Positions 23,142 through 31,223 are shown, counted from the first letter of the stretch. The stretch: 34,644 nucleotides of DNA from Bacteroidaceae bacterium (GCA_017541265.1 JAFXZK010000061.1:1-34644), one strand, 5' to 3'. Numbers and translations are program-made. The notes: generated from the letters alone by a model not told the origin.

Positions 23142-24323
23142 ATGAACTCTGAACTGAAAAGAATCTGCATATTAGGCTCCACAGGCAGCATCGGCACGCA
23201 GACGCTGCAAGTCATCAGTGAGCACCCCGACCTCTTTGAGGCATACGTCCTCACGGCGGGCAGTAACGCCGACCTGCTCATACGGCAGGCAAAGTCATAC
23301 AAGCCCCAGTGCGTCGTCATTGCCGACGAGAGCAAGTACGACTATGTGCGCGAGGCTTTGGCCGACGAACCGATTCAGGTCTATGCCGGAGCCGATGCCC
23401 TCTGCCAAGTAGTGCAGATGGAGCCGGTGGACATCGTGCTGACTGCCCTCGTGGGCTTCAGCGGCTTGCGCCCCACCATCAGCGCTATCAAGGCAGGCAA
23501 GCCCATCGCCCTCGCCAATAAGGAAACGCTCGTCGTGGCTGGCGAACTCATCACCGCGCTCTGCCTTGAACACAAGGTGCCGCTGCTGCCCGTCGATAGT
23601 GAGCACAGCGCCATCTTCCAAAGCCTCATGGGCGAGGAAAGCCCGATAGAAAAGATTATCCTCACGGCAAGCGGCGGCCCGTTCCGCACCTTCACCCTCG
23701 ACCAGCTGCGCGACGTCACGCCAGCCCAAGCACTGAAGCATCCCAACTGGGACATGGGCGCGAAGATAACGATAGACAGCGCCTCGATGATGAACAAAGG
23801 CTTCGAGGTCATCGAAGCACGCTGGCTCTTCGACGTCACACCCGACAAGATACAGGTCGTGGTGCATCCGCAAAGCATTCTGCACAGCGCAGTAGAGTTC
23901 GAGGACGGAGCCGTAAAGGGACAGCTCGGGATGCCCGACATGCGTGTGCCTATCCAGCTTGCCCTCTCCTACCCCGTTCGCCTGAAGAGCGACTTCCCTC
24001 GCATCGACTGGTGGAACCTCAAGGACTTGACCTTCGAGAAGCCCGACCCAGAGAAGTTCCGCTGCCTGCAAATGGCATACGAGGCCATACGCATGGGCGG
24101 CAATGCGGCCTGCATCGTCAATGCCGCCAACGAGGTGGTGAACCTCGCCTTCCGTCAGGAACGCTGCGGCTTCCTCCAGATGGCGGACATCATCTTCGAG
24201 ACATTGCAGCGAGTGCCGCATCAGGAGAAGCCCACCCTGCAAGACTACCTCGACTGCGACCGCGAATCGCGCATTATTGCGGAGGAATGCCTCCCCCAAC
24301 CCCTCCAAAGGAGGGGAGAATAA
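23142..24323 (+). CDS. dxr: 1-deoxy-D-xylulose 5-phosphate reductoisomerase
   Basis: Dxr (IspC) makes 2-C-methyl-D-erythritol 4-phosphate, the second step of the MEP isoprenoid pathway. The NADPH-binding LGSTGSIGTQTLQV is at the N-terminus. NKETLVVAGE, the metal-binding VDSEHSAIFQ and SGGPFR motifs follow. The length of 393 aa is normal, but the final 11 residues (CLPQPLQRRGE) are encoded by a REP-like unit at 24289-24320. ATG 23142 is the last of several ATGs in an AT-rich repeat, so the exact start depends on that repeat. Confidence 0.96.
   Translation: MNSELKRICILGSTGSIGTQTLQVISEHPDLFEAYVLTAGSNADLLIRQAKSYKPQCVVIADESKYDYVREALADEPIQVYAGADALCQVVQMEPVDIVLTALVGFSGLRPTISAIKAGKPIALANKETLVVAGELITALCLEHKVPLLPVDSEHSAIFQSLMGEESPIEKIILTASGGPFRTFTLDQLRDVTPAQALKHPNWDMGAKITIDSASMMNKGFEVIEARWLFDVTPDKIQVVVHPQSILHSAVEFEDGAVKGQLGMPDMRVPIQLALSYPVRLKSDFPRIDWWNLKDLTFEKPDPEKFRCLQMAYEAIRMGGNAACIVNAANEVVNLAFRQERCGFLQMADIIFETLQRVPHQEKPTLQDYLDCDRESRIIAEECLPQPLQRRGE
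24289..24320. repeat. GC-rich REP-like unit in the dxr 3' end
   Basis: A 32-nt unit with the hairpin CCCCTCC-AAA-GGAGGGG at 24300-24316 and the 5' head GCCTCCCCC. It matches the first rpoN copy at 30 of 32 positions. Confidence 0.9.
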
Positions 24324-24365
24324 ATCGTAAATGGTAAATAGTAAATCGTCAAATAGTAAATCTAA
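24322..24365 (+). repeat. TAAAT-type AT-rich array before rseP
   Basis: TAAATCGTAAATGGTAAAT and AGTAAATCGTCAAATAGTAAAT fill the gap between dxr and rseP. The 20-nt stretch TCGTCAAATAGTAAAT plus flanks is nearly the same as before the DUF4290 gene. Confidence 0.75.
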
Positions 24366-24368
24366 AAT

Positions 24369-25907
24369 ATGAGTGTAGTACTTATCAAGACTCTTCAACT
24401 ATTTCTCTGCCTCTCGCTGCTCGTTGTTCTGCACGAGGGCGGACACTTCGGCTTTGCCAAATTGTTCAAAACGCGCGTCACGCGCTTCTACATGTTTGCC
24501 AATTGGGGCTTCCATCTCTTCAGCACCTACGACGACTGGTTCCGTCGTCTCATAGGCAAGCCGCTCGTCACAAAGCGCGGGAACGAGGGCAAGAATTTCT
24601 TTGCCTGGCTCCGCAACCAGTACTACCTCCGCACAGGGCAGAAGGACAAGGTCGAGACCGAGAACATCGGCAACAAGATATTCGACCCGGAGGTTGGCAC
24701 GGAGTACGGCATCGGCTGGCTCCCTATTGGCGGCTATGTGGCCATTGACGGCATGATTGACGAGACGCACCAGACGCTCTCCGGCGAGGCAAAATCCTGG
24801 GAGTTCCGCTCGAAAAAGGTTTGGCAGCGCTTCCTCATCATGTTCGGCGGCGTGCTGATGAACCTCATCACCGCATGGGTCATCTATTCCCTCGTGCTCC
24901 TCGCCTGGGGACGCGACTACATCCCCATGACAAGCATTGAGAACGGCTTCCAGTACAACGAACAGGCTCATACCGTAGGCTTCCGCGACGGTGACATCCC
25001 CATCCGTGCCGACGAGAAGGACATCGTGGAATACAACCCCGGCCAAGTGATGCGCTCCATCTCCAACGCCGCCACCGTCACAGTATTGCGACAAGGCGAG
25101 GAGGTCGTCCTGCAGATGCCAGAAGAGGGACTTTCCATGCTGAAGATGATCCAGGCACAGCCACCGTTCCTCATACCTCTGGAAGAGGCTTACATCGACT
25201 CCGTCGTTCCCGGCTCTGCAGCAGACAAGGCTGGCATCGAGAAGGGCATGAGACTTGTGTCTGCCAATGGAAAGGACATTTCCACCTGGGCGGATTTCGA
25301 CTATGAGGTGACGCTGCGTCGACAGGATGTGCTCGGTTCGCCCGACTGCACAGCCGAAGACAGCCTCCGCTGGCGTACGCTCGATGCTGTCATTGCTTCG
25401 GCAGACATGAGCCGCTTCGACACCCTACAGTTGAAACTCGACGAGAACTACATGATGGGGGTTACTCGCCACGCTACAAAGCTCAAGACGATGCACCTCG
25501 ACTATAGCCTTGCCGACTGTTTCCCCGCAGGTCTGGATTATGGCTGGCGCGTCTTGAAGAGCTACGTCAACGACCTGAAATATGTGGCAAGTGCAGATGG
25601 TGCCAAGAGCGTCGGCTCGTTCATCACCATCGGCAGCATTTTCCCCTCGGCTTGGGACTGGCAACAGTTCTGGCTGCTCACGGCATTCATCAGCATCATT
25701 CTGGCCGTCATGAACATCCTGCCCATCCCTGGACTGGACGGCGGACACATCGTGCTGCTCTTCTACGAAGGACTCACTGGCCGCCAGCCTTCCGACAAGG
25801 TGATGGCGTGGATAGAGAAGATCGGCCTCGGAATCCTTATCGCACTCATGCTGCTCGCCACGAGCAACGACATACGCAACTTTGTCCTTCCACTCTTCGG
25901 TCTATAA
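24369..25907 (+). CDS. rseP: RseP-type site-2 protease (intramembrane zinc metalloprotease)
   Basis: RseP-family proteases cut membrane-anchored regulators such as anti-sigma factors within the bilayer. The zinc motif His22-Glu23-Gly-Gly-His26 lies in the first membrane helix. The second metal/active-site motif LDGGH is at 456-460. The central part has the PDZ-like segments (SVVPGSAADKAGIEKGMRL). At 512 aa it is longer than the E. coli protein (about 450), with an extra soluble insertion between residues about 40 and 110, which I believe is common in Bacteroidales. It follows dxr, a common gene order. Confidence 0.95.
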   Translation: MSVVLIKTLQLFLCLSLLVVLHEGGHFGFAKLFKTRVTRFYMFANWGFHLFSTYDDWFRRLIGKPLVTKRGNEGKNFFAWLRNQYYLRTGQKDKVETENIGNKIFDPEVGTEYGIGWLPIGGYVAIDGMIDETHQTLSGEAKSWEFRSKKVWQRFLIMFGGVLMNLITAWVIYSLVLLAWGRDYIPMTSIENGFQYNEQAHTVGFRDGDIPIRADEKDIVEYNPGQVMRSISNAATVTVLRQGEEVVLQMPEEGLSMLKMIQAQPPFLIPLEEAYIDSVVPGSAADKAGIEKGMRLVSANGKDISTWADFDYEVTLRRQDVLGSPDCTAEDSLRWRTLDAVIASADMSRFDTLQLKLDENYMMGVTRHATKLKTMHLDYSLADCFPAGLDYGWRVLKSYVNDLKYVASADGAKSVGSFITIGSIFPSAWDWQQFWLLTAFISIILAVMNILPIPGLDGGHIVLLFYEGLTGRQPSDKVMAWIEKIGLGILIALMLLATSNDIRNFVLPLFGL

Positions 25908-25939
25908 CTCCCATTCCTCCCATAATTCCGATTCCTCCC

Positions 25940-26278
25940 ATGAAACAACTCATCATCCTCTTGGCCGCCGTTCTGCTGGCTGCCTGCTCTCAGGAAACAC
26001 CCGACGAGCGTGCCGCACGGATGCTGCGCGATGCCCGCTACGCCCTTCACCACCACCTCTGGAACGAAGCCCGCGACACCATCCTCTCGCTCCGACGCAA
26101 CTGCCCAACAGCCATCGAGGCTCGCAGGCAAGCCATTCTCCTGCTCGACAGCATCGAGATGAATGCCGCCGCAGACAGCCTCAAACTGGTGACTGGCGAA
26201 GAATGGAAACGCCTCAATGTCAAAAGGCAGTTCTTCGAACGCAAACTGCAAGAAGACCTTAAATCAATTCATAATTAA
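25940..26278 (+). CDS. small lipoprotein, function unknown
   Basis: A 112-aa protein with lipoprotein signal MKQLIILLAAVLLAAC (Cys16), followed by a charged, helical domain (RAARMLRDARYALHHHLWNEARDTIL). It is probably tethered in the periplasm. The helical repeat look resembles a tetratricopeptide-like fragment, but this is weak. It is 32 nt after rseP in the same direction, within a CTCCCAT-repeated gap. Confidence 0.75.
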   Translation: MKQLIILLAAVLLAACSQETPDERAARMLRDARYALHHHLWNEARDTILSLRRNCPTAIEARRQAILLLDSIEMNAAADSLKLVTGEEWKRLNVKRQFFERKLQEDLKSIHN

Positions 26279-26330
26279 TAGTTCATAGTTAGGCTACGCC
26301 CCGTAAACTATGGACTGTGAACTATGGACT
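26273..26330 (+). repeat. AT-rich hairpin with GC-rich loop before the CCA-type gene
   Basis: TTAATAGTTCATAGTT, then AGGCTACGCCCC, then AACTATGGACTGTGAACTATGG. The stem-loop plan and the loop sequence (26288-26301) match the element before dxr. Confidence 0.75.
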
Positions 26331-27944
26331 ATGAACTTAGTTGACGCCATAAAGGAATACGACGATTTCCGTCAGCGGACGCGGCAGACGGATTCGCTCT
26401 GTGCCATCGACAACCCGCTCTTACACCGCATCGGCGAGAAGGCTGATGCCTTGGGGCTGGAGTGCTACGTTGTGGGCGGCTATGTGAGGGACATCATTCT
26501 GGAACGTCCGTCGAAGGATATTGATGTAGTAGTTGTCTCGCCCTCCCACACCCCTTCGCCTGGCATTCAACTCGCCCAAGCCCTTGCTAAGGACATGGGA
26601 CGCGGCGCTCACGTCAGCATTTTCCGCAACTTTGGCACTGCACAGCTCAAAATAAAAGCTGAAAAGGTGAAAGGGTTAAAAGGTGAAAAAAACGACTTAT
26701 CAACTATAGAGATAGAATTTGTCGGAGCACGCCGCGAGAGCTACCAGCGAGACAGTCGCAAGCCGATTGTCGAGGACGGCACGCTCGACGACGACCTGCA
26801 CCGCCGCGACTTCACCATCAACGCACTTGCCGTATGCCTCAACAAGAATCGCTATGGCGAACTCATCGACCTCTTCGATGGTCTGCTTGACCTCGAAGAC
26901 GGCATCATCGCCACACCTCTCGACCCCGACATCACCTTCAGCGATGACCCGCTACGAATGCTTCGCTGCATACGGTTCGCCACGCAGCTTCGCTTTCAGA
27001 TAGAGGAAGAGACTGCAGAGGCTCTCCGCCGCAATGCCGAGCGCATCAAGATTATCTCGCAGGAGCGCATCATCGACGAGCTGAACAAGATTATGATGAC
27101 CTCGGCACCCAGTATCGGCTTCATCGAACTGAGCCGAAGCGGACTGCTGCCCCTCATCCTGCCCGAAGTCGCTGCCCTCGAAGGCGTCGAGTCCCGCAAT
27201 GGCCGCGCCCATAAGGACAACTTCTACCACACGCTCGAGGTGCTGGATAATATAAGCCCCCTCCCCGCTCCCCCTTTGGGGGAGTGCCTCAAAAGCACAG
27301 AAGTTGGCAGCTTGAACACTCCCCCAAAGGGGGAGCAGGAGGGGGCTTCTCTTTGGCTTCGTTGGGCCGCCCTCCTTCACGACATCGGGAAGCCTCGAAG
27401 CAAGCGCTGGGACAACGTGGCTGGCTGGACGTTCCACAATCACAACTATATCGGGCAGAAGATGGTCGCGCCACTCTTCCGTCGCATGAAGCTTCCGACG
27501 GACGAGCGCATGGCTTACGTCGAGAAGCTCGTCGGCCTTCACATGCGCCCCATTGCCATTGCGGACGATGTGGTGACGGACAGCGCTGTGCGCCGCTTGC
27601 TCTTCGAGGCTGGCGAGGACATCGACGACCTGATGCGCCTCTGCGAAGCCGACATCACGAGCAAAAACCGCGAGAAAAAGCGCCGCTTCCTCGAGAACTT
27701 CCAGCTTGTCCGCGAAAAGCTCATCGACCTCCAAGCCCGCGACAACTACCGCACTTGGCACAACCCCATCACTGGCGAGGAAATCATGGCAACCTTCGGC
27801 CTCAAGCCTTGCCGCGAAATCGGCATCCTGAAGCAAGCCGTCAAGGATGCCATCTGGGACTCTGTTATTCCCAACGACCACGACGCCGCCTTCCAATTCA
27901 TGTTAGGAAAAGCTGAAAAAATGGGGTTGAAATCCCTTCTGTAG
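26331..27944 (+). CDS. CCA tRNA nucleotidyltransferase / poly(A) polymerase family protein with HD domain
   Basis: Family members add or repair the tRNA 3' CCA end, or polyadenylate RNA. The class II nucleotidyltransferase head has VVGGYVRD and the metal-binding SKDIDVVV, followed by RRDFTINALAV. A C-terminal HD phosphohydrolase motif (ALLHDIGKPRSK) is present. The start at 26331 (MNLVDAIKEY) is preferred over the ATG at 26310, which lies in an AT-rich repeat. Two foreign stretches interrupt the fold: a Lys/Gly-rich insert (AEKVKGLKGEKN, DNA 26656-26695) in the head, and a REP-like pair at 27254-27348 just before the HD motif. Both keep the frame. It ends in TAG. Confidence 0.92.
   Translation: MNLVDAIKEYDDFRQRTRQTDSLCAIDNPLLHRIGEKADALGLECYVVGGYVRDIILERPSKDIDVVVVSPSHTPSPGIQLAQALAKDMGRGAHVSIFRNFGTAQLKIKAEKVKGLKGEKNDLSTIEIEFVGARRESYQRDSRKPIVEDGTLDDDLHRRDFTINALAVCLNKNRYGELIDLFDGLLDLEDGIIATPLDPDITFSDDPLRMLRCIRFATQLRFQIEEETAEALRRNAERIKIISQERIIDELNKIMMTSAPSIGFIELSRSGLLPLILPEVAALEGVESRNGRAHKDNFYHTLEVLDNISPLPAPPLGECLKSTEVGSLNTPPKGEQEGASLWLRWAALLHDIGKPRSKRWDNVAGWTFHNHNYIGQKMVAPLFRRMKLPTDERMAYVEKLVGLHMRPIAIADDVVTDSAVRRLLFEAGEDIDDLMRLCEADITSKNREKKRRFLENFQLVREKLIDLQARDNYRTWHNPITGEEIMATFGLKPCREIGILKQAVKDAIWDSVIPNDHDAAFQFMLGKAEKMGLKSLL
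27254..27348. repeat. BIME-like inverted pair of REP units inside the CCA-type gene
   Basis: The unit at 27254-27286 contains CTCCCCC-TTT-GGGGGAG (27268-27284). An inverted copy at 27317-27348 contains the same hairpin (27319-27335). The two are close reverse complements over about 32 nt and are separated by 30 nt. Confidence 0.93.
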
Positions 27945-28006
27945 TGCAACAGCAACAGGTATATACCCATCATAGAAGGACAAGAAAAAGAAAAATGCTT
28001 TTTTCT

Positions 28007-28037
28007 TTTGCCTTTTGGATGCTTATTCGTAACTTTG
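28007..28037 (+). promoter_or_regulatory. promoter of rpoN
   Basis: TTTG at 28007-28010, a 19-nt spacer, then TAACTTTG at 28030-28037. This is a full consensus match, 13 nt before the ATG at 28051. Confidence 0.75.
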
Positions 28038-28050
28038 CACACAAAAGAAC

Positions 28051-29508
28051 ATGAGTCAGAGAAACCTACAGATACAGGAACAGGCACAGACGCAAGGACA
28101 GGTGCAGGTGCAGCAGATGCTGCCGCAACAGGTGTTGCTCGTGCGGCTGACGGAAATGCCCGTCGAGGCCTTACAGCACCGTGTGGAGCTGGAGTGCCTG
28201 GAGAACCCGTGGCTGGAGGCCTCCCCCGACCCCTCCGAAGGAGGGGAGAAGCAATTGCTTGACGAAGGGGGCGGCAGCGAAGAAGGAGGCGATTTGTTCT
28301 CCCCTCCTTCGGAGGGGTCGATGGAGGCTGTTGATGCTGCTTACGACTACCGCTCCGAGGAGGACATACCCGACTTCCTGACGGGTGCCAGCCACAGTAA
28401 CAACGCCGCCGAGTACATGTCCTACGACGACACGCTCTCCCTGACCGACCGCCTGCGCGAACAAATGGCAGATTTCGACCTCGACGACCACGAAAAGGAG
28501 CTGATGGAATACCTCATCGGTTCGCTCGACGAGGACGGCCTCTTGAAGAAGTCCCTCGCCATCCTTGCCGACGAAGCCGAAATCTATCAAGGCATCAACA
28601 CGAGTGCCGAGGAACTGGAGAAGGTGCTGGAAGTGCTTCAGCAGTTCGACCCGCCTGGTATCGGGGCGCGCTCCTTGCAGGAATGCTTGCTCATCCAGGT
28701 TCGCAGGGACGAGAAGAATCCACATCGCGATTTGCTCATCAATCTTTTAGACAAGTGCTTCGACGACTTCATCCACAAGCGTTGGGGGCGCATTGCTGGG
28801 CGGCTGCACATCAGCGAGGCGCAGGTGGAGCAGCTACTAAAGGAGATACTGAAGCTCAATCCCCGTCCAGGCGGTTCCATCGGAGCCAAGACCTCCGACC
28901 GCGCCCAGAGCATCCAGCCCGACTTCTACGTTGATACCGACGAGAACGGCACCATCACCGTCACCCTCAGCCGCGGCAACCAGCCTTCGCTCATCATCAG
29001 CTCGGATGCCGATGGCCAGCAGGATGCTTTCGTGCGCCAGTATGTGGAACGCGGACAGATGTTCATCAATGCCCTGCAGCAACGCTCAGAGACGATGACG
29101 CGCACTATGCAGGCCATCGTGAAGCTGCAGAAGCCGTTCTTCCTGGAAGGCGACGAGACGTTGCTGCGACCGATGCGGCTCGAGGACGTCGCCAACGCCA
29201 CGGGCTACGACATCAGCACCATCAGCCGCGTCGCCAACAGCAAGTACGTCGAGACAAGCTTCGGCACCTATCCCCTCAAATGGTTCTTTACGCATCGTGC
29301 CACACAGAGCGACGAGGGCGAGGACGTCACGGCAAGACAAATCATGGCAGCCCTGCGACAGCTCATCGAAAAGGAAGACAAGAAGCAGCCGCTCAGCGAC
29401 GAACGCCTCACGCAGCAGCTCCAGGCCAACGGCTTCAACATCGCCCGCCGCACCGTTGCCAAGTATCGCGAACTGATGGGCATACCCGTAGCAAGAATGA
29501 GAAAGTAG
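28051..29508 (+). CDS. rpoN: RNA polymerase sigma-54 factor RpoN
   Basis: Sigma-54 directs RNA polymerase to -24/-12 promoters that need an AAA+ activator. Region I is Gln- and Leu-rich (residues 1-55). Region II (about 57-105) is acidic and contains an inverted pair of REP-like units. The core-binding domain, the helix-turn-helix (LRLEDVA.ATGYDISTISRVANSKY, near 375-400) and the RpoN box ARRTVAKYRE (465-474) follow. The length of 485 aa is normal. The promoter at 28007-28037 fits the start, and the stop TAG is embedded in a third REP-like unit. Confidence 0.97.
   Translation: MSQRNLQIQEQAQTQGQVQVQQMLPQQVLLVRLTEMPVEALQHRVELECLENPWLEASPDPSEGGEKQLLDEGGGSEEGGDLFSPPSEGSMEAVDAAYDYRSEEDIPDFLTGASHSNNAAEYMSYDDTLSLTDRLREQMADFDLDDHEKELMEYLIGSLDEDGLLKKSLAILADEAEIYQGINTSAEELEKVLEVLQQFDPPGIGARSLQECLLIQVRRDEKNPHRDLLINLLDKCFDDFIHKRWGRIAGRLHISEAQVEQLLKEILKLNPRPGGSIGAKTSDRAQSIQPDFYVDTDENGTITVTLSRGNQPSLIISSDADGQQDAFVRQYVERGQMFINALQQRSETMTRTMQAIVKLQKPFFLEGDETLLRPMRLEDVANATGYDISTISRVANSKYVETSFGTYPLKWFFTHRATQSDEGEDVTARQIMAALRQLIEKEDKKQPLSDERLTQQLQANGFNIARRTVAKYRELMGIPVARMRK
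28219..28328. repeat. BIME-like inverted pair of REP units inside rpoN
   Basis: The unit at 28219-28250 (hairpin CCCCTCC-GAA-GGAGGGG, 28230-28246) and the reverse-complement unit at 28297-28328 (30 of 32 positions identical) are separated by 46 nt. They encode residues about 57-93 of the acidic region. Confidence 0.95.
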
Positions 29509-29543
29509 CCTCTCCCCTGCCCTCCCCTAAAGGGAAGGGGAAT
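29508..29543. repeat. degenerate REP-like unit on the rpoN stop codon
   Basis: It starts on the last base of the rpoN TAG with GCCTCTCCCC, then CCCTCCCCT-AA-AGGGAAGGGG. It belongs to the same family with a modified hairpin and may act as the rpoN terminator structure. Confidence 0.75.
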
Positions 29544-29544
29544 T

Positions 29545-29583
29545 AAATGGTAAATGTTTAAATGGTAAATGTTTAAATGGTAA
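29545..29583 (+). repeat. TAAATGGTAAATGTT array before the PAP2-like gene
   Basis: The 16-nt unit AAATGGTAAATGTTTA is repeated; the third copy runs into the start codon (GGTAAATGAAACAG), so the repeat itself supplies the ATG at 29584. Confidence 0.85.
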
Positions 29584-30195
29584 ATGAAACAGTTTCTTCT
29601 CATAGCCCGCGTCTTTTCTTCCGTGTTCCGGCCGTCGTACTACCCGACCGTCGGAACTGTCATCTTGCTTAGCTTCACCTACCTGAGCATCTTCCCGTGG
29701 GCGTTCAAGCTCTGGATTCTCGGCCTCGTCTATGGCTTCACGTTCTGTCTGCCGACGCTCGGCATCTTCATCTACCGGCGCATGCATGGCTGGAGCAGCT
29801 TCGAACTTCGCAAACGCCACAAACGCGCCGTGCCGTACATTATTAATATATGCTGCTACCTCTGCCTCATGCACATCTTCGCCGTCACCCACATGCCACA
29901 CTTCCTGATGGCGATTGTCGGCATCTCGCTCCTGATACAGTGTACCTGCGTCATCGTCAACCTATGGTGGAAGGTCAGTATGCACTCGGCAGGAGCAGGC
30001 GGTGTCATCGGCGCCCTGATAGCCTATTCAGCCCTCTTCGGCTTCAATCCCATTTGGTGGCTCTGCCTCGCCATCTTTGTGTCAGGCTGTGTAATGACCA
30101 GCCGCATGGTGCTTCGCCAGCACACCCTCGGCCAAGTCCTCGGCGGCACCCTCATCGGCATCATCTGCGGCATAGTCGGAACAATACTGATGTAG
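29584..30195 (+). CDS. PAP2-superfamily-like integral membrane protein
   Basis: A 203-aa protein with about six hydrophobic segments. Two motifs resemble PAP2 lipid phosphatase motifs: a KVSMHSAGAGG segment (motif 2, S-x-H) and SRMVLRQHTLGQVLGG (motif 3, SRxxxxxHxxxQ). A basic RKRHKR loop precedes them. The classical motif 1 is not obvious, so catalytic activity is uncertain. It is presumably an inner-membrane enzyme acting on undecaprenyl- or phosphatidyl-phosphates. Confidence 0.72.
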   Translation: MKQFLLIARVFSSVFRPSYYPTVGTVILLSFTYLSIFPWAFKLWILGLVYGFTFCLPTLGIFIYRRMHGWSSFELRKRHKRAVPYIINICCYLCLMHIFAVTHMPHFLMAIVGISLLIQCTCVIVNLWWKVSMHSAGAGGVIGALIAYSALFGFNPIWWLCLAIFVSGCVMTSRMVLRQHTLGQVLGGTLIGIICGIVGTILM

Positions 30196-30251
30196 AGAAG
30201 GTAATAACCATTTTGTCAGCAAAACTGATAAGGACATAAGAAAAAGAACCA

Positions 30252-30259
30252 TATCTTTG
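30252..30259 (+). promoter_or_regulatory. -7 element for the PH-domain gene
   Basis: TATCTTTG, about 36 nt before the ATG at 30295. No TTTG lies at the correct -33 spacing. Confidence 0.45.
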
Positions 30260-30294
30260 CAGCGAAATTCAAAACACCCAAAAAACGTATCACT

Positions 30295-30873
30295 ATGAAA
30301 ACTATTTATGAATGTTCGCAAAGCAAAGGAATAAAGTGGATGACTGCCATTTTCTTCGTGGTTATTATTTTTTACATCCTGTTAATGATTTACTCCGTTT
30401 CCAAGGGGATGAACCTAACGCTGGCTATTCTCTTGACAGTCATTGTGCTTGTCGCTTCTCTCTCGTGCCTCCTCGTTTTCCCTATGTATATTATAACGGA
30501 CGACGAAGGAATAGGCATTCACACTCTCATCAGGACAATACGAATCCCATACGAAAACATCGACCACATCGAACGGTTTGATGGCCAGCATCAATTGTTT
30601 ATCAACAAGGGACAGTTAGGTAAGGTTACATTGGGCACTTCGTTCAAATGGGGATTGTTTAGTCCGGGCAACACGATTCGTCTGTTGGGAATAGGCGGAG
30701 TGTTCGGATATATTGGTTGGTTTTGCACGAAGGACATCGGCACCTTCCGCTCGTATGTGACAGATACAAATAAGGTTTTCCTGATTTACCGCACGAAGGG
30801 AATGCCTATTGCGATAAGCGTAAGCGAGCCGGACGAGTTCCTGCCCTACTATCTGAAAGGAGGTACGAAATGA
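30295..30873 (+). CDS. membrane-anchored bacterial PH-domain protein
   Basis: A 192-aa protein with two N-terminal membrane helices (WMTAIFFVVIIFYILLMIYS and LAILLTVIVLVASLSCLLVF). A cytosolic-type PH-like domain follows (YIITDDEGIGIHTLIRTIRIPYENIDHIERF). The RLLGIGGVFGYIGWF stretch is typical of the PH-domain proteins seen in Bacteroidetes. Its role is unknown. Its stop overlaps the next gene by 4 nt (ATGA), linking it to the XRE regulator. Confidence 0.8.
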   Translation: MKTIYECSQSKGIKWMTAIFFVVIIFYILLMIYSVSKGMNLTLAILLTVIVLVASLSCLLVFPMYIITDDEGIGIHTLIRTIRIPYENIDHIERFDGQHQLFINKGQLGKVTLGTSFKWGLFSPGNTIRLLGIGGVFGYIGWFCTKDIGTFRSYVTDTNKVFLIYRTKGMPIAISVSEPDEFLPYYLKGGTK

Positions 30874-31208
30874 CGCTTCTGTATGATTTCTCCTCTGCCC
30901 TCCTGCAAGCACGGCAGCGCAAGGGCGTAACGCAAGAACAGATAGCTTTTGCGCTGAATATCTCGCACGCCACATACAATGCCTGGGAATGTGGGCACCG
31001 CCTTTGTCCCTACAAGCATATCATCGCCCTCATCAATTATTTCGACGACGAGCAATTCACTCGTCGGATGCTCCGCATCTTGCTTTCCCTGCAACATAAT
31101 ATGGCTGGATTGAACAGGAAAGAGCCAGCCCAGCTGACCACCTACTATTTGAAGCTCCTTGCCTTGCTTGCCGACGAATGTGCCGAATGGCTCAAGACGT
31201 TAAAATAG
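30870..31208 (+). CDS. XRE-type helix-turn-helix protein
   Basis: A 112-aa protein with an HTH_3-like region at residues about 10-60 (ARQRKGVTQEQIAFALNISHATYNAWECG). A C-terminal helical tail follows, rich in Leu and Ala. It could regulate this cassette. It overlaps the PH-domain gene by 4 nt, and the YhcG gene starts within 16 nt, so the three likely form one transcript. Confidence 0.8.
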   Translation: MTLLYDFSSALLQARQRKGVTQEQIAFALNISHATYNAWECGHRLCPYKHIIALINYFDDEQFTRRMLRILLSLQHNMAGLNRKEPAQLTTYYLKLLALLADECAEWLKTLK

Positions 31209-31223
31209 TAAATGACTATCATA

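Noticed and set aside
23295-24398. 367-codon minus-strand frame opposite dxr
   Set aside because: Antisense shadow with no motif; dxr is certain.
26952-27896. 314-codon minus-strand frame opposite the CCA-type gene
   Set aside because: Antisense shadow with no domain.
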